Positions 44,228 through 52,218 of a stretch of 64,000 nt of DNA are shown here, one piece after another. A model generated the notes under the pieces. It was given only the letters and a program-made list of their open reading frames with translations, ran no database searches and was not told the origin of the DNA. The position numbers and the translations under genes were made by a program. Origin of the DNA: Polynucleobacter asymbioticus (GTDB lineage: Bacteria > Pseudomonadota > Gammaproteobacteria > Burkholderiales > Burkholderiaceae); the NCBI RefSeq assembly GCF_018687575.1, contig NZ_CP061297.1:310001-374000 (forward strand), read 5' to 3'. The stretch's first letter is position 1, and each line of letters starts with the position of its first letter.

Positions 44228-44560
44228 ATGAATCTGATTTTGGAAGCTAAAGAAGGGGTTGAACCAGAATTTAAAGTCTTTACAGAGAACAGGGTTAAGT
44301 TTTCCCTCAAACGACTTTTATGGATGGTGCGGAAAATTAAAATTCGATATTCGGCCGCTGCACCTGGTAAGACAGCTTGCAATCAAAGCTGCCAGATTAG
44401 TCTAGAGACATTTGATCATCGGCAAATCGAGGTGAGTATGACTGCAAGAGATAGGCGGACTGCTCTGGAGATGTGTCTGAAGAGAATATATAAGCTGGTT
44501 CAGAAGGCGCTTCATAAAAGTCAGCAATATGGGCGATTCTCTAAAAACGTCTATATATGA
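44228..44560 (+). CDS. HPF/RaiA-like small protein
   Basis: A 110-residue basic protein. The layout resembles the short HPF/RaiA-like ribosome-associated proteins of Burkholderiales: FTENRVKFSLKRLLWMVRKI, an IRYSAAAPGK loop, NQSCQISLETFDHRQIEVSM and a helix TALEMCLKRIYKLVQKAL. There is a beta-strand, a Gly/Lys loop with cysteine, then a final helix. The similarity is visible but not strong. A GGGAGA ribosome binding site precedes the ATG. It stands alone between the TerC terminator and the riboswitch. Confidence 0.65.
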   Translation: MNLILEAKEGVEPEFKVFTENRVKFSLKRLLWMVRKIKIRYSAAAPGKTACNQSCQISLETFDHRQIEVSMTARDRRTALEMCLKRIYKLVQKALHKSQQYGRFSKNVYI

Positions 44561-44570
44561 TCTAATTAAA

Positions 44571-44694
44571 CTTGTACATGTGGGGAGTAGCCTGCTCAGT
44601 CATCTGAGTCCTATATATCGTCAATTCGGCCTTTTGGCCCGGTATATGGGTGATTAAACATCAAGGCAAGACCATTTAAATTTTTATAAATGGT
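44571..44694 (+). promoter_or_regulatory. Candidate yybP-ykoY manganese riboswitch
   Basis: The two signatures of this class are present: GGGGAGTAG at 44582-44590 and GGCAAGACC at 44665-44673. GCCT (44590-44593) pairs with AGGC (44664-44667). Inside are stem CTCAG/CTGAG (44595-44599, 44604-44608), a 10-bp stem between 44610-44619 and 44641-44650 with a TCAATTC internal loop and GGCC-TTTT-GGCC cap, and a small TGAT/ATCA stem. Directly after, ACCATTTA (44671-44678) can pair with TAAATGGT (44687-44694) and would compete with the conserved ACC, a likely expression platform. The downstream genes are an RND efflux operon. Confidence 0.85.
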
Positions 44695-44835
44695 TATAGT
44701 TTGAATATAAAGCCCCAATCGTTGATCCGACTTCCTAAAATCGTACCCAAATCCCTAGTTTGGGGAATTTCTCGCCTTTCAGCTCACATTGGGCTGGATA
44801 ATCAAAGAACGTATTTTTTCTCTAAAATTGTTGCA

Positions 44836-46101
44836 ATGAACTTCTTAAAAACTCTGTCCACACTTACTATCTGCATCTTCTTTGCAGGCGGAGTTAGTGC
44901 AAAAGTTCAAAAGCCACTGACGCTCAATGAACTCATTGGAATTGCGCTGGAGTCAAGCCCGCAAGTTTTAGCTGCGCGCGATCAATCTAAGGCGGTTAAA
45001 GGGCAACTCTCTTCCGCTCGTGCAATTCCAAATCCTGAGTTTGAGTTAAACACGGGACAGCAAAGATCGGTCAGTGGTCCCTTGACTACAGGTAATGTGT
45101 CATCGTGGTCAGTGACCCAACCTCTAGACATGCCGTATACCCGCTACCCACGCGTCAATGCTGCTGAGGCTAATTTGCGATCTGCAGAGGCAACTCGGAT
45201 TGCTTTTGAAATCGAAATGATTTCTAGGGTGCAACAACGCTTTTATGAATTGATGCGTCGTGAAGCGGAATTAAAAGCTGCTGAAGAAGATTTGGGGTTG
45301 ACCAAGCAAATTCGTGATCGCATGCAAATTCGCTATGACGTTGGTGAGACTGCTCGATTTGAATTGATTCGCGCACAAACCGAATTTTTGAATGCGCAAA
45401 TCAATACTGAATCTAGCAAGCTGAGGGTGGAGCAGGCTAAGGGTCAACTGAGACAAGTAGTTGGCCATAATTTACCGGCAGACTATGAGGTTGTCTCGCA
45501 GCCCCTCAAAATGGAGCCTTTACCTGCCTTACCAATCTTACTCAGTGAGTTACATGCACAAAGCCCTGAGTTACAGCGAGCGAAGGCGGAAGTTGAGGCT
45601 ACCGAATCCAAGCTGAGCTTTGAGCAGAATTCTCGTTTACCAAAACTATCTATTAAGGCGCAGCAATACAACGACCCTAACTTCACTGATCGCCTGTATG
45701 GCTTGGTGGTGAGTATTCCGATTTGGGACTTCAAGGGTGGTCAGATTGCGGAAGCAGAGGCGAATGCATCTAAGGCTAAGAATCAATTGAATGCGCAAAG
45801 TCAGAGTCTTGAGCAGCAGTTAGAGACGGCATACAAGCTCTACCAGATGACTAGCTATCAAGTAAAAATTCTGGATCAAGATGTCGTTCAGTTGGCATCG
45901 AGTGCGCGTCGGATTGCTGAAGTTTCTTATCGTTATGGTGAGCGCGGCATGCTCGAGTATTTGGATGCACAAAGAACATTTAGAGTAGCTCGTAATGACT
46001 TGATCAAGGCCCGCTTTGATTTAGCTTCAGTTGTTACTGAGATTCAGCGTTTAAGAGCAACCCCAGAGTGGATTGCAAAAATTGAGAGTGGAAAGCAATG
46101 A
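44836..46101 (+). CDS. TolC-family outer membrane efflux protein (CzcC-like)
   Basis: A 421-residue outer-membrane channel. The signal peptide is MNFLKTLSTLTICIFFAGG with cleavage after VSA. Two OEP repeats follow with LTLNELIGIALESSPQVLAA, coiled-coil helices (LRSAEATRIAFEIEMISRVQ) and a second half ending with RYGERGMLEYLDAQRTFRVA. The open frame extends to a TTG at 44701, but that 45-residue extension precedes a proper signal peptide and has no ribosome binding site. First gene of the RND operon behind the manganese riboswitch; overlaps the adaptor gene (ATGA). Confidence 0.92.
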   Translation: MNFLKTLSTLTICIFFAGGVSAKVQKPLTLNELIGIALESSPQVLAARDQSKAVKGQLSSARAIPNPEFELNTGQQRSVSGPLTTGNVSSWSVTQPLDMPYTRYPRVNAAEANLRSAEATRIAFEIEMISRVQQRFYELMRREAELKAAEEDLGLTKQIRDRMQIRYDVGETARFELIRAQTEFLNAQINTESSKLRVEQAKGQLRQVVGHNLPADYEVVSQPLKMEPLPALPILLSELHAQSPELQRAKAEVEATESKLSFEQNSRLPKLSIKAQQYNDPNFTDRLYGLVVSIPIWDFKGGQIAEAEANASKAKNQLNAQSQSLEQQLETAYKLYQMTSYQVKILDQDVVQLASSARRIAEVSYRYGERGMLEYLDAQRTFRVARNDLIKARFDLASVVTEIQRLRATPEWIAKIESGKQ

Positions 46102-47444
46102 AGCAAGAGTTCACGGAAATGATGACGAAGTCCAAGGAGTTGTACTCCCGCTATATGGCAATTGCAAAAGTCTATGTGCAGGAGTGGGTTGCCGCTGTTA
46201 TTAAAGCTCAAAATGATTTGTATGTGCTGACCCATGAGTGGTTTAGTACCCACCTACCTCGGGTAGCCCAGCAATACGATAAGACTCCCCCTTGGACGCA
46301 AAAAGGACTTTTTTACCTTCCTTGGTTTTGTCTATTTCTGATCATCCTGAATTACTTCAACGTCTTTGATCGCAGCCCGACTATTAAGTCTGTACAAGAC
46401 CCCAATGTGGTGATTGTGAATGATGATCTGCGCAACATGATTACGGATGGAGAGGTTTATACCGGCTCATTTGTTGAAGAATTGCGTGCTTCAGGTCGGG
46501 TAGATTTTAATGAGATGTTTTTATCTCGTATCGGCGCGAACGTGACCGGTCGCGTATCCGATATCCTTGCCGTTCCGGGCCAAAAGGTGAAGCAGGGCGA
46601 TATTTTGGCCAAAATTACTTCTACTGAACTAACGCAATCCCAGCTCTCGTTTTTGAAGGCTAAGAGTGCAAGTCAATTGGCTGACCAGGCTGCTAATCGC
46701 GCTAGGATTTTGTATAAAGAAGATGTGATTGCTTTGGCTGAGTTGCAAAAGCGAGAGGCTGAGGCCAGTAGTGCCAAGGCGGAGTATCGTGCGGCAAATG
46801 ATCAATTGCGTGTTCAGGGCATGGATCAGCCCAGTATCGATCGCTTAGCAAAGTCCGGTGTAATTGAATCTACCAACAATGTGATCGCCAGCATCCCCGG
46901 TGAAATTGTAGAGAGAAAGATTAATAAAGGTCAGGTAGTTCAGCCTGCCGATGCTCTCTTTACGGTGGCTGACTTGAATACCTTATGGGCCGTATCTGAG
47001 ATTCCAGAAAGTAACTCTTATTTAATTCATAAGGGGCAGAATGTGAATTTGATTATTCCCGCCCTGCGTAATGCCGAGATCCAAGGTGTTGTTGCCCACG
47101 TTGACTCGATCGTTAACCCACAAACTCGAACTGTAGTGGTACGGATGGAAGTGCCCAATAAAGACGGCTTGATTAAGCCTGGAATGTTAGCAACGATGAT
47201 GATCGAGAGCCAGCCAACAGAAAAACTACTAGTGCCTACTAGCGCCATCATTCGTGAAGACAATAATGATTATGTTTTTGTGAAAGAGGATGATGAAACC
47301 TACCGCATGATGGCCGTGAAGCTTGGCCCTGAAGGTAAGGGATATCGTCCAGTGATCTCAGGTCTCAAGGAGGGTCAAAATATTGCAGTCAATGGCGCCT
47401 TCCATTTGAATTCTGAACGTAAAAGACAGTTGAGTGGTGGATAA
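46098..47444 (+). CDS. RND efflux periplasmic adaptor (CzcB-like)
   Basis: A 448-residue membrane fusion protein. A 70-residue cytoplasmic N-terminal extension precedes one membrane helix (LPWFCLFLIILNYFNVF). Then come barrel-sandwich/lipoyl halves (IGANVTGRVSDILAVPGQKV and IPGEIVERKINKGQVV), a helical hairpin and the beta-barrel (LWAVSEIPESN). No His-rich metal-binding N-terminus is visible, unlike CzcB. It links the inner-membrane pump to the outer-membrane channel. It overlaps the channel gene by 4 bp and lies 5 bp before the pump gene. Confidence 0.92.
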   Translation: MKQEFTEMMTKSKELYSRYMAIAKVYVQEWVAAVIKAQNDLYVLTHEWFSTHLPRVAQQYDKTPPWTQKGLFYLPWFCLFLIILNYFNVFDRSPTIKSVQDPNVVIVNDDLRNMITDGEVYTGSFVEELRASGRVDFNEMFLSRIGANVTGRVSDILAVPGQKVKQGDILAKITSTELTQSQLSFLKAKSASQLADQAANRARILYKEDVIALAELQKREAEASSAKAEYRAANDQLRVQGMDQPSIDRLAKSGVIESTNNVIASIPGEIVERKINKGQVVQPADALFTVADLNTLWAVSEIPESNSYLIHKGQNVNLIIPALRNAEIQGVVAHVDSIVNPQTRTVVVRMEVPNKDGLIKPGMLATMMIESQPTEKLLVPTSAIIREDNNDYVFVKEDDETYRMMAVKLGPEGKGYRPVISGLKEGQNIAVNGAFHLNSERKRQLSGG

Positions 47445-47449
47445 GCTGC

Positions 47450-50400
47450 ATGATTGAGAAAATTGTCCGTCTTTCCCTGCAGCAGCGACTCTTAGTCACC
47501 ATCATTGCTTTGGTATTAATGGTGGCAGGCCTGCTGGCAACTAAGCGTCTGTCAGTGGATGCATTTCCAGATGTCACCAATGTGCAGGTACAAATTGCAT
47601 CTGAAGCCCCGGGTCGCTCTCCAGAAGAGGTAGAGCGCTTTGTCACGGTCCCTATTGAATTGGCGATGACTGGTTTACCGGGCCTTACCGAGATGCGATC
47701 TCTCAATCGCAATGGACTCTCTGTGATTACCTTGGTATTTACGGATAAGACAGAGCTCTATTTAGCAAGACAGTTGGTTACTGAGCGTCTGATTGAAGTG
47801 TCTTCCAGAATGCCCATTGGAATTACGCCTGTTTTAGCTCCACCTTCAACCGGTTTAGGTGAAATCTATCAATACACCTTAGATCACCCTTCTGATGGAG
47901 ATAAAGAGCTCACTGTAGATCAGCTTGAAGAGCGTCGGACTATTCAAGACTGGATTGTGCGTCCGATGTTGCGCTCCATACCTGGAGTGGCTGAAATTAA
48001 TACTCAAGGTGGATATGCGCGTGAGTATCAGGTCTTAGTGAATCCAGAGCGCTTACGTCACTATCAAGTCAGTTTGCGTGAGGTGTATGAAGCACTCGCC
48101 AGAAATAATGCTAATTCCGGTGGTGGACAGCTACCCACTTACGCCGAGCGATATCTGATTCGTGGTGTGGGATTGATTACTAAGCCGGAAGATATTGGCA
48201 AAATTATTCTGAAAGAGGTCAAAGGTATTCCGGTGTACGTGAAGAACGTAGCGGAAGTCACCATCGGTAGTGAGATACGTCAAGGTGCAGCGATCAAAAA
48301 TGGCTATACGGAGAGTGTGGCAGGCATTATTCAGATGATTCGTGGCGGTAATGCGCGTGAGGTAGTAAACCGTATTAAATTAAAAGTAGCTGAAATTAAC
48401 GAAGCAAAATTACTCCCTGATGGCCTGCAGATCGTGCCATTCTATGATCGTACAGACTTGGTCAATGCGGCCATGTTTAATGTGGCGAAAGTATTGGTCG
48501 AGGGAGTTATCTTGGTCATTATTTTGCTCTTCTTATTCCTGGGGGATGTGCGCTCTTCCTTGATTGTGGTGGCTACATTAATTTTGACGCCACTACTGAC
48601 ATTCTTGGTGATGAATCGTTACGGCATCTCCGCTAACTTGATGTCATTAGGCGGCCTTGCAATTGCGATTGGCATCATGGTGGATGGCTCGGTAGTAGTT
48701 GTGGAGAATACTTTCGCTAAGTTAGGCGAGCGATTAAAGATGGGTGAATCGAAGAACCGGATTATTTTGGAAGCTGCCTCTGAAGTAGGTACTCCGGTCT
48801 TGTTTGGTGTGGGCATCATCATCTTGGTATTTATGCCACTACTCTCTCTGGAAGGGATGGAGGGCAAGATGTTTGCCCCTATGGCCATCACTATTGCAAT
48901 TGCTTTAACTATTTCTCTGATCCTATCCTTTACCTTGTCTCCGGCACTGTGCTCTTATATTTTGAAGGGTGGTAGTGAGGATGACACGAAGCTAGTTGCC
49001 CGTCTTCGTGCGCCATATGATCGTTGGCTGCATTGGAGTCTTGCTAATCCGAAGCTGGTCGTGAAGAGATCCTTGATGGCATTAGCGGCGAGTTTGGTCG
49101 GCTTTGTGCTCTTGGGTAAAGCATTTATTCCAGTGATGCAAGAGGGCTCAATCACCCCTGTGATTGTGCGCGCGCCGAATATTTCTTTGGATGAGTCAAT
49201 TAAGCTCGAGTTTGAGGCTATCAAAAGAATTATGACTATTCCTGATGTCAAGATGGCGGTCTCGCGCTTGGGTAGAGGTGAGTCTCCTGCTGATCCAGGT
49301 CAGCCTAATGAGTCTGACCCAATCGTGACCTTAAAGGCTTTAAGTGATCGCAAATTAAGTCAAGAAGAGATTGCTCAGGAAATTCGCGATAAGTTAAAAA
49401 CGCTTCCTGGTATTGAATTAGCGATTTCACAGCCGATTGCTGCGCGCGTCGATGAGATGGTTTCGGGCGTGAGGTCGCAAGTAGCGATTAAGATTTTTGG
49501 CGATGATTTGTTGATCTTGAAAAAGCTAGGAGCGCAAATCAGTCAAATCTTAACGAAGATGAAAGGTAGTAATGACTTGCGAATTGAGCAAGTATCTGGA
49601 CAAAACTATCTCAACATCAAAATTGATCGAGATGCTATTGCTCGTTATGGAATTAATGTATCGGATGTTAATGAAGTAATTGAAACGGCGATTGGTGGCA
49701 AGCAGGCTAGCATTGTTTACGAAGGGGAGAGGCGTTTCCCGCTGATGTTGCGCTATCCCGCTCCCTATCGAGATAATGTGGATGCTATCGCCAATATCAT
49801 TTTGCATTCACCGGATGGTGCTCAAGTATTAATGCGGGACTTAGCGGATATTTCCTTAGTAGACGGTCCAGCACAAATTTCTCGCGAGGCAGGTAAACGT
49901 CGTTTGGTTGTTGGCGTCAACGTCGATGGTCGAGATTTGGGTGGCTTTGTAAAGGAAGCGCAAGACTTGATTGCTAAACAGGTTGAGTTGCCAGAAGGGT
50001 ATACCTTGGAGTGGGGCGGCCAGTTTGAAAACATGGAACGTGCGATGGCTCGTTTAATGATCATTATTCCGTTAACCATTTTGGCAATCTTCTTCCTACT
50101 CTTCATGCTGTTTAAGTCCATCCGATTAGCAGGCTTGATTATTTTGGTGCTGCCTTTCGCTTCTATTGGTGGTGTGGTCGGTCTATTCTTGGCTGGTGAA
50201 TATTTATCCGTACCTGCTGCAGTAGGATTTATCAACTTATGGGGTATCGCTGTTCTGAACGGCGTGGTCTTGATCTCCTTTATTAAGCAATTACGCGAAG
50301 AGGGCTACTCTATGGAAGATGCCTTGCTACATGGATGTGGCCATCGCTTTAGGCCGGTCATGATGACTGCCTCAGTCGCGATGCTGGCGTTGGTGCCCAT

Positions 50401-50545
50401 GCTATTTTCAGGTGGTCCAGGATCCGAGGTTACAAGGCCTTTGGCTGCAGTAGTAATCGCTGGCCTCATCACATCAACTGCATTAACATTACTAGTACTG
50501 CCTGTCCTATACAGATGGTTCGAAGATAAAGAGGTGGAAGCATGA
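47450..50545 (+). CDS. Heavy-metal efflux RND pump (CzcA/CusA family)
   Basis: A 1031-residue HME-RND proton antiporter. It has twelve helices with two large periplasmic domains, PDVTNVQVQIASEAPGRSPE near the N-terminus and the TM4 motif GGLAIAIGIMVDGSVVVVEN (401-420). In TM4 the conserved D412 and E419 are kept. The first Asp of the CzcA D-D-E triad is alanine (A406), so it is not a typical Zn/Co/Cd (HME1) pump, and the Met-rich CusA pattern is not obvious. The upstream riboswitch makes Mn2+ a candidate substrate. The last codons overlap the PII-like gene. Confidence 0.93.
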   Translation: MIEKIVRLSLQQRLLVTIIALVLMVAGLLATKRLSVDAFPDVTNVQVQIASEAPGRSPEEVERFVTVPIELAMTGLPGLTEMRSLNRNGLSVITLVFTDKTELYLARQLVTERLIEVSSRMPIGITPVLAPPSTGLGEIYQYTLDHPSDGDKELTVDQLEERRTIQDWIVRPMLRSIPGVAEINTQGGYAREYQVLVNPERLRHYQVSLREVYEALARNNANSGGGQLPTYAERYLIRGVGLITKPEDIGKIILKEVKGIPVYVKNVAEVTIGSEIRQGAAIKNGYTESVAGIIQMIRGGNAREVVNRIKLKVAEINEAKLLPDGLQIVPFYDRTDLVNAAMFNVAKVLVEGVILVIILLFLFLGDVRSSLIVVATLILTPLLTFLVMNRYGISANLMSLGGLAIAIGIMVDGSVVVVENTFAKLGERLKMGESKNRIILEAASEVGTPVLFGVGIIILVFMPLLSLEGMEGKMFAPMAITIAIALTISLILSFTLSPALCSYILKGGSEDDTKLVARLRAPYDRWLHWSLANPKLVVKRSLMALAASLVGFVLLGKAFIPVMQEGSITPVIVRAPNISLDESIKLEFEAIKRIMTIPDVKMAVSRLGRGESPADPGQPNESDPIVTLKALSDRKLSQEEIAQEIRDKLKTLPGIELAISQPIAARVDEMVSGVRSQVAIKIFGDDLLILKKLGAQISQILTKMKGSNDLRIEQVSGQNYLNIKIDRDAIARYGINVSDVNEVIETAIGGKQASIVYEGERRFPLMLRYPAPYRDNVDAIANIILHSPDGAQVLMRDLADISLVDGPAQISREAGKRRLVVGVNVDGRDLGGFVKEAQDLIAKQVELPEGYTLEWGGQFENMERAMARLMIIIPLTILAIFFLLFMLFKSIRLAGLIILVLPFASIGGVVGLFLAGEYLSVPAAVGFINLWGIAVLNGVVLISFIKQLREEGYSMEDALLHGCGHRFRPVMMTASVAMLALVPMLFSGGPGSEVTRPLAAVVIAGLITSTALTLLVLPVLYRWFEDKEVEA

Positions 50546-50865
50546 TGGAAGTAAAGGCGGTTATTCGCCCTAATAAATTAGCCGCCTTAAGAACGGCATT
50601 ACTGGAGACCCCGGGGTTTCCGGGTATGACAGTCACCAAGGTTGAGGGCTGTAGTGCCCCGAACCGTACTAGTAAATTTAATATTAAAGAAGAGCTGACT
50701 GATTATTCTGCAAAAGTGAAAGTTGAAATCGTTTGCAACGACGAGATTGCACCAGTTTTTATGGATCGGATTGTGACTATTTGCCAAACGGGTCAAGTGG
50801 GGGATGGGGTAGTTTGGTGTACAGAAGTGCCGAAGGCCTTCTTTATCTCTAAGACCTCAGTCTAG
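50542..50865 (+). CDS. PII-like protein of the metal-efflux-linked group
   Basis: A 107-residue protein of the P-II superfamily: start MMEVKAVIRPNKLAALRTAL, the region with a B-loop-like turn, and tail IVTICQTGQVGDGVVWCTEV corresponding to the C-loop (classically RTGxxGDGKIFV). The T-loop is short and lacks the uridylylated tyrosine context. PII-type proteins encoded beside RND metal pumps have been described as a separate group (PII-NG). Its ATG overlaps the stop of the pump gene, so it is part of the operon. Ligand (nucleotide or metal) unknown. Confidence 0.87.
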   Translation: MMEVKAVIRPNKLAALRTALLETPGFPGMTVTKVEGCSAPNRTSKFNIKEELTDYSAKVKVEIVCNDEIAPVFMDRIVTICQTGQVGDGVVWCTEVPKAFFISKTSV

Positions 50866-50939
50866 GCAAGTCCGTAAATTATTCGGTATGATGATTTGAG
50901 CAATTTTCTAAATGATTGCCACTCATCTTGGAGACTAAT

Positions 50940-51338
50940 TTGAAAAATATTATCGATCGCATTGATCATATTGTCCTGACTGTTACAGATATTGAGCGCA
51001 CTACACAGTGGTATGAAATGGCCTTGGGTTTCGAGCGAGAGTTTTTTACTGGGCCCGAAGGTCAACCACGATACTCTTTGCGTTTTGGGCAATTAAAAAT
51101 TAATCTTCAAGATAAAGATACGGAGACACCTACAAAAGCCAAAGTCCCCACAATTGGTTCGGGAGACTTTTGCTTGATTGCAGCAATCCCTTTAGATGAC
51201 TTTATTGCGCATCTTCAGAAGCAAGGCGTTGCTATTGATGTCGGCCCTGTACCTAGAAGAGGTGCGCTTGGTCCGATTCGTTCGGTTTACTTGCGTGACC
51301 CAGACAATAACCTCGTAGAGGTTGCTGAATACGTCTAG
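50940..51338 (+). CDS. VOC family (glyoxalase/dioxygenase-like) protein
   Basis: A 132-residue VOC protein with two beta-alpha-beta-beta-beta modules: IDHIVLTVTDIERTTQWYEM, and GPIRSVYLRDPDNNLVEVAEYV with the metal-ligand glutamate. The DHIVLTV histidine is the other ligand. The TTG start at 50940 has a GGAGA ribosome binding site; the longer frame from 50916 has none. It resembles a virulence-protein/bleomycin-resistance-like subgroup. It converges with the dehalogenase, with stops overlapping by 4 bp. Confidence 0.86.
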   Translation: MKNIIDRIDHIVLTVTDIERTTQWYEMALGFEREFFTGPEGQPRYSLRFGQLKINLQDKDTETPTKAKVPTIGSGDFCLIAAIPLDDFIAHLQKQGVAIDVGPVPRRGALGPIRSVYLRDPDNNLVEVAEYV

Positions 51339-52069
51339 CCTTGAACTGGATCGAGTGCGCTTAGCTGGCGCGCAAGATCCACAAAGTCTTTCGCGTGGTA
51401 ATTGGTAAATTGCTCTACATGTAGATCATCTCTCACATGATTTTTACCAAACTCTTGCGGGCGCTCAATAAAAGCAGTTTGCAATCCACAGGCATGGGCG
51501 GCTTCAAGATCATCCTTGTGTGCCGCAACTAGCATGACTTCTTCAGGAGATAGATTAAAGGTCTCTGCCACCCCCAAGTAAGTTTCAGGGTCTGGTTTGT
51601 AATGTCGGAAAACCTCAGCCGACAAAATGAGGTCCCAAGGCAATCCAGCATTTTTAGCCATGTTGGCCAATAAGCCCAAATTGCCATTCGAGAGAGTCAC
51701 AATGGTGAATTGACTCTTGAGCTGATGTAAACCTTCAACCGCTTCTGACCAAGGCTGGAGTCGATGCCAAACGAGGTTGAGGTTCTGTATTTGAGCCTCA
51801 GACAAACTGTTGATTTGGAAGGTCTTGAGTACATCATTCAGGATCATGCGGTGGAGATCATCAATCTTGGTCCAGGGCAGCTCTCCGGAGCGCACCCGAG
51901 CCATAGCCGGCCTATAGCCTTGCCGCCAAGCTGTAGCGAAAGCATCAGGATCAGCCTGAAGCCCTAATCGAGTGACCTCAGCAGCTATGGAGCCATGCCA
52001 GTCCACTACAGTGCCAAACACATCAAATGCGAGAACTTTTGGTTTTATATTCATGGGTAGATTATTCAT
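51335..52069 (-). CDS. Haloacid dehalogenase type II-like hydrolase
   Basis: A 244-residue HAD protein. The nucleophile motif LAFDVFGTVVDWHG, Thr/Ser motif LSNGN and the lysine-aspartate region HYKPDPETYLGVAE followed by MLVAAHKDDLEAAHACGL match (S)-2-haloacid dehalogenases. These replace halogen on 2-haloacids with hydroxyl. Natural substrate may differ. An alternative start is the MNIKPKV methionine five codons later. Confidence 0.9.
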   Translation of the reverse strand: MNNLPMNIKPKVLAFDVFGTVVDWHGSIAAEVTRLGLQADPDAFATAWRQGYRPAMARVRSGELPWTKIDDLHRMILNDVLKTFQINSLSEAQIQNLNLVWHRLQPWSEAVEGLHQLKSQFTIVTLSNGNLGLLANMAKNAGLPWDLILSAEVFRHYKPDPETYLGVAETFNLSPEEVMLVAAHKDDLEAAHACGLQTAFIERPQEFGKNHVRDDLHVEQFTNYHAKDFVDLARQLSALDPVQG

Positions 52070-52218
52070 GAGCTTGAAAAATTTTGCTGGAAATCATTCA
52101 GCTTGTTACTTCGTCAGGGTTCAAGTTTGAGCTGAGGTCATACAACTCATACATTGCAAAGAATTGCTAGAATGGCAGAGACCCAAAAAGGGCGCTAGAA
52201 CGAATAAGGGACACGATT

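Noticed and set aside
44701-44835. 45-residue N-terminal extension of the CzcC-like protein from a TTG
   Set aside because: It precedes a proper signal peptide, has no ribosome binding site and falls in the riboswitch leader.
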